NCBI GenBank assembly: GCA_029244465.1
Contig: JAQWQN010000168.1
Coordinates: 1 to 16,390 of the forward strand
Origin: Pseudomonadales bacterium
Lineage (GTDB): Bacteria > Pseudomonadota > Gammaproteobacteria > Pseudomonadales > Azotimanducaceae
Direction of reading: 5' to 3'
DNA: 16,390 bases
A program made the position numbers and the translations under genes. Below the pieces are notes generated by a model that was not told the DNA's origin, did no database searches, and saw only the letters and a program-made list of their open reading frames with translations. This document shows, piece by piece, positions 15,283-16,390 of this stretch; the first letter of the stretch is position 1; each line of letters starts with the position of its first letter.

Positions 15283-15989
15283 TGACTGAACTGACCGATG
15301 AATTAATCGCAGACTTACAATCGATCGATACCCCAACCGTGTGCAACGCATTAGAGCTTTTGATACCCGAGCGACGCGGTTACGGCTTTACGACACAACC
15401 GCTTGTCTGCACCCGCCCTGAACTACCCCCGATGGTGGGTATTGCACGGACAGCAGCCATTCGCTCGGCGCATCCATCTCATTTAAAGGGTAAGGACGCC
15501 GGCGCCATGAACGATGGCTACTACGCTTATATCGATGAAGGACCGAAACCGAGCATCATCGTCATTCAAGATTTGGACGATGCACAACGGGGTTATGGAT
15601 CTTACTGGGGCGAAGTAAACTCAAACATCCACAAGGGTCTGGGTGCACTGGGCGTCATCACCGACGGTAGTGTCCGCGATCTACCTGACATCGCCGATGG
15701 CTTTCAAATGATGGCGGACCGCGTCGGACCTTCTCATGCGTACGTGCATGTTGTCGGCTACGGTGCGCCGATCTCCGTTGCCGGTATGCGCGTCGTTTCA
15801 GACGAACTGATCCATGCCGACCAACACGGTGCTGTAGTGATTCCCTGGACTGTTGCAGATCAAGTTCTGGATGCGGCACAGCAAATCGCTGAGCGCGAAG
15901 CGGTCATCATCAACGCGGCCCAACAACCAGGATTCAGCATCGACTCGCTCCGCCAAGCATGGGGCGACGCCGCTGAGGTGAAGCACTGA
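15282..15989 (+). CDS. RraA family protein (HMG/CHA aldolase-like)
   Basis: A 235-residue member of the RraA / 4-hydroxy-4-methyl-2-oxoglutarate aldolase family, once annotated as demethylmenaquinone methyltransferase. Seen: an N-terminal LQSIDTPTVCNALE helix, GIARTAAIRS, the Gly-rich KGLGALGVITDGSVRDLP with Arg132-Asp133 (the conserved Mg-dependent catalytic pair of HMG/CHA aldolase), and HADQHGAVVIPW. True aldolases cleave HMG or oxaloacetate to pyruvate and are found in gallate or protocatechuate degradation; the close homologue RraA instead inhibits RNase E. Presence of Arg132-Asp133 and a catabolic neighbourhood favour an enzyme, but substrate choice is not settled. GGGAG lies 7 bases before the ATG, which overlaps the hydrolase stop. 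The tail overlaps one arm of an inverted repeat. Confidence 0.9.
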   Translation: MTELTDELIADLQSIDTPTVCNALELLIPERRGYGFTTQPLVCTRPELPPMVGIARTAAIRSAHPSHLKGKDAGAMNDGYYAYIDEGPKPSIIVIQDLDDAQRGYGSYWGEVNSNIHKGLGALGVITDGSVRDLPDIADGFQMMADRVGPSHAYVHVVGYGAPISVAGMRVVSDELIHADQHGAVVIPWTVADQVLDAAQQIAEREAVIINAAQQPGFSIDSLRQAWGDAAEVKH

Positions 15990-16028
15990 ACCGGGATTTT
16001 TCGACGCGTTAGGCAGGCTTCAGTGCTT
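15981..16028. repeat. 10-bp inverted repeat spanning both stops of a convergent pair
   Basis: AAGCACTGAA (15981-15990, including the RraA stop) and TTCAGTGCTT (16019-16028, in the transporter 3' end) are perfect inverted copies with a 28-base loop. A transcript in either direction could form this stem around its stop codon. Neither arm is followed by a T-run, though ATTTTT lies in the loop on the plus strand. It is a better candidate for a bidirectional terminator or transcript-end stabiliser than the one at 8628. Confidence 0.4.
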
Positions 16029-16390
16029 GCACTAATTCGGTGTGGGTTTGTTTGTCTAGTGCGTAGATCTTAGTGAGGACGATCAACACCAGCATTATCC
16101 CGATCGGCACCAATGTCAGCACGCCGTGGATAGCCGCTAGTGCTTCCGGCGTCTGCTCTTGATTGGCTTGATAACCAGCAAACCCAAGAATAAGTGCAAC
16201 ACCCGCGCCGCCGATTGTTTTGGCGAGCTTTTGAAAAAAACTCGCCGTAGAGAAAATCATACCATCCGCGCGCGTACCATGCCGATGCTCAGCATATTCC
16301 ACTGTGTCCGGAATCATGGCCCAGCCAAGCACGGCTACCGGCGTGCCGCCAAGAGCAACGAGACAACCCCAGAAAAAGACTTGCGTAACC
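16009..16390 (-). CDS. MFS_2 / GPH-family transporter, C-terminal part (cut by window edge)
   Basis: Only the last 126 codons are visible and no start is in the window; the frame is open to the right edge. The membrane protein has MIPDTVEYAEHRHGTRADGM followed by FSTASFFQKLAKTIGGAG, the conserved loop of GPH (glycoside-pentoside-hexuronide:cation) symporters such as MelB (MxxDxxEYxxxxxGxRxDG, then SxxxFFxKL). Two hydrophobic helices follow (VALILGFAGYQ and a TLVPIGIMLVLIVL stretch). GPH carriers take up sugars, glycosides and other small compounds with a cation; the substrate cannot be told from the tail. It ends 19 bases from the RraA gene end in convergent orientation, so it is not in the same operon but may belong to the same module. 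Confidence 0.88.
   Translation of the reverse strand, partial: VTQVFFWGCLVALGGTPVAVLGWAMIPDTVEYAEHRHGTRADGMIFSTASFFQKLAKTIGGAGVALILGFAGYQANQEQTPEALAAIHGVLTLVPIGIMLVLIVLTKIYALDKQTHTELVQALKPA

Noticed and set aside
1..16390. CRISPR array, tRNA, rRNA, prophage or insertion sequence
   Set aside because: I saw no regularly spaced repeats, tRNA-like or rRNA-like stretches, integrase, transposase or terminal repeats in the window.

Overview
The window looks like a piece of a chromosome from an aerobic, probably marine or otherwise free-living gammaproteobacterium. The best taxonomic anchor is the one-chain class I fumarase, whose N-terminus and Fe-S motifs read like those of Pseudomonas-type gammaproteobacteria. 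Dense packing, strong AGGAGG-type ribosome binding sites, ordinary lipoboxes and short spacers also fit. I see no phage, insertion sequence, tRNA, rRNA or CRISPR array. The taxonomic call is an inference from sequence style, not a database result.

Layout from left to right: a leftward pair, group D acyl-CoA-dehydrogenase-like flavin enzyme followed by a ChrR-like cupin cut by the left edge. Then a divergent rightward pair, a membrane-anchored small protein with a possible flavin split-barrel fold, overlapping a CaiB/BaiF (class III) CoA-transferase. Next is a leftward pair, a luciferase-like flavin monooxygenase and a 992-residue lipoprotein fusing a TolB-like beta-propeller to a metal-dependent amidohydrolase. 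Then rightward thioredoxin reductase (trxB), and a leftward pair of class I fumarase and a small Tat-exported protein. Then a rightward envelope pair, M19 membrane dipeptidase lipoprotein and a secreted metallophosphoesterase. Then a leftward second luciferase-like oxidoreductase, a rightward alpha/beta hydrolase plus RraA-family pair, and the 3' part of a leftward GPH-type (MFS_2) transporter cut by the right edge.

Two genes are housekeeping (trxB, fumarase). Most of the rest look like accessory catabolism: three flavin-type oxidoreductases, a CoA-transferase, an alpha/beta hydrolase, an aldolase-like RraA protein, a transporter and a lipoprotein amidohydrolase. They sit as two-gene cassettes in alternating directions. 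No single pathway can be proven; the right end (luciferase-like oxidoreductase, hydrolase, RraA, transporter) is the best candidate for a small uptake-and-oxidation module.

Several default long-frame starts should be shortened on the basis of ribosome binding sites, signal peptides or promoters (flavin enzyme GTG at 1304, amidohydrolase ATG at 6145, fumarase ATG at 10677, dipeptidase ATG at 10822, second luciferase-like gene ATG at 14158). Non-coding structure worth noting: an 8-bp inverted repeat with a 12-bp spacer at 1378-1405, an 18-bp near-palindrome at 10702-10719, a four-copy 12-bp tandem repeat at 14171-14218, long inverted repeats spanning the stops of two convergent pairs, and 4-bp interlocked stops at the two other convergent pairs.
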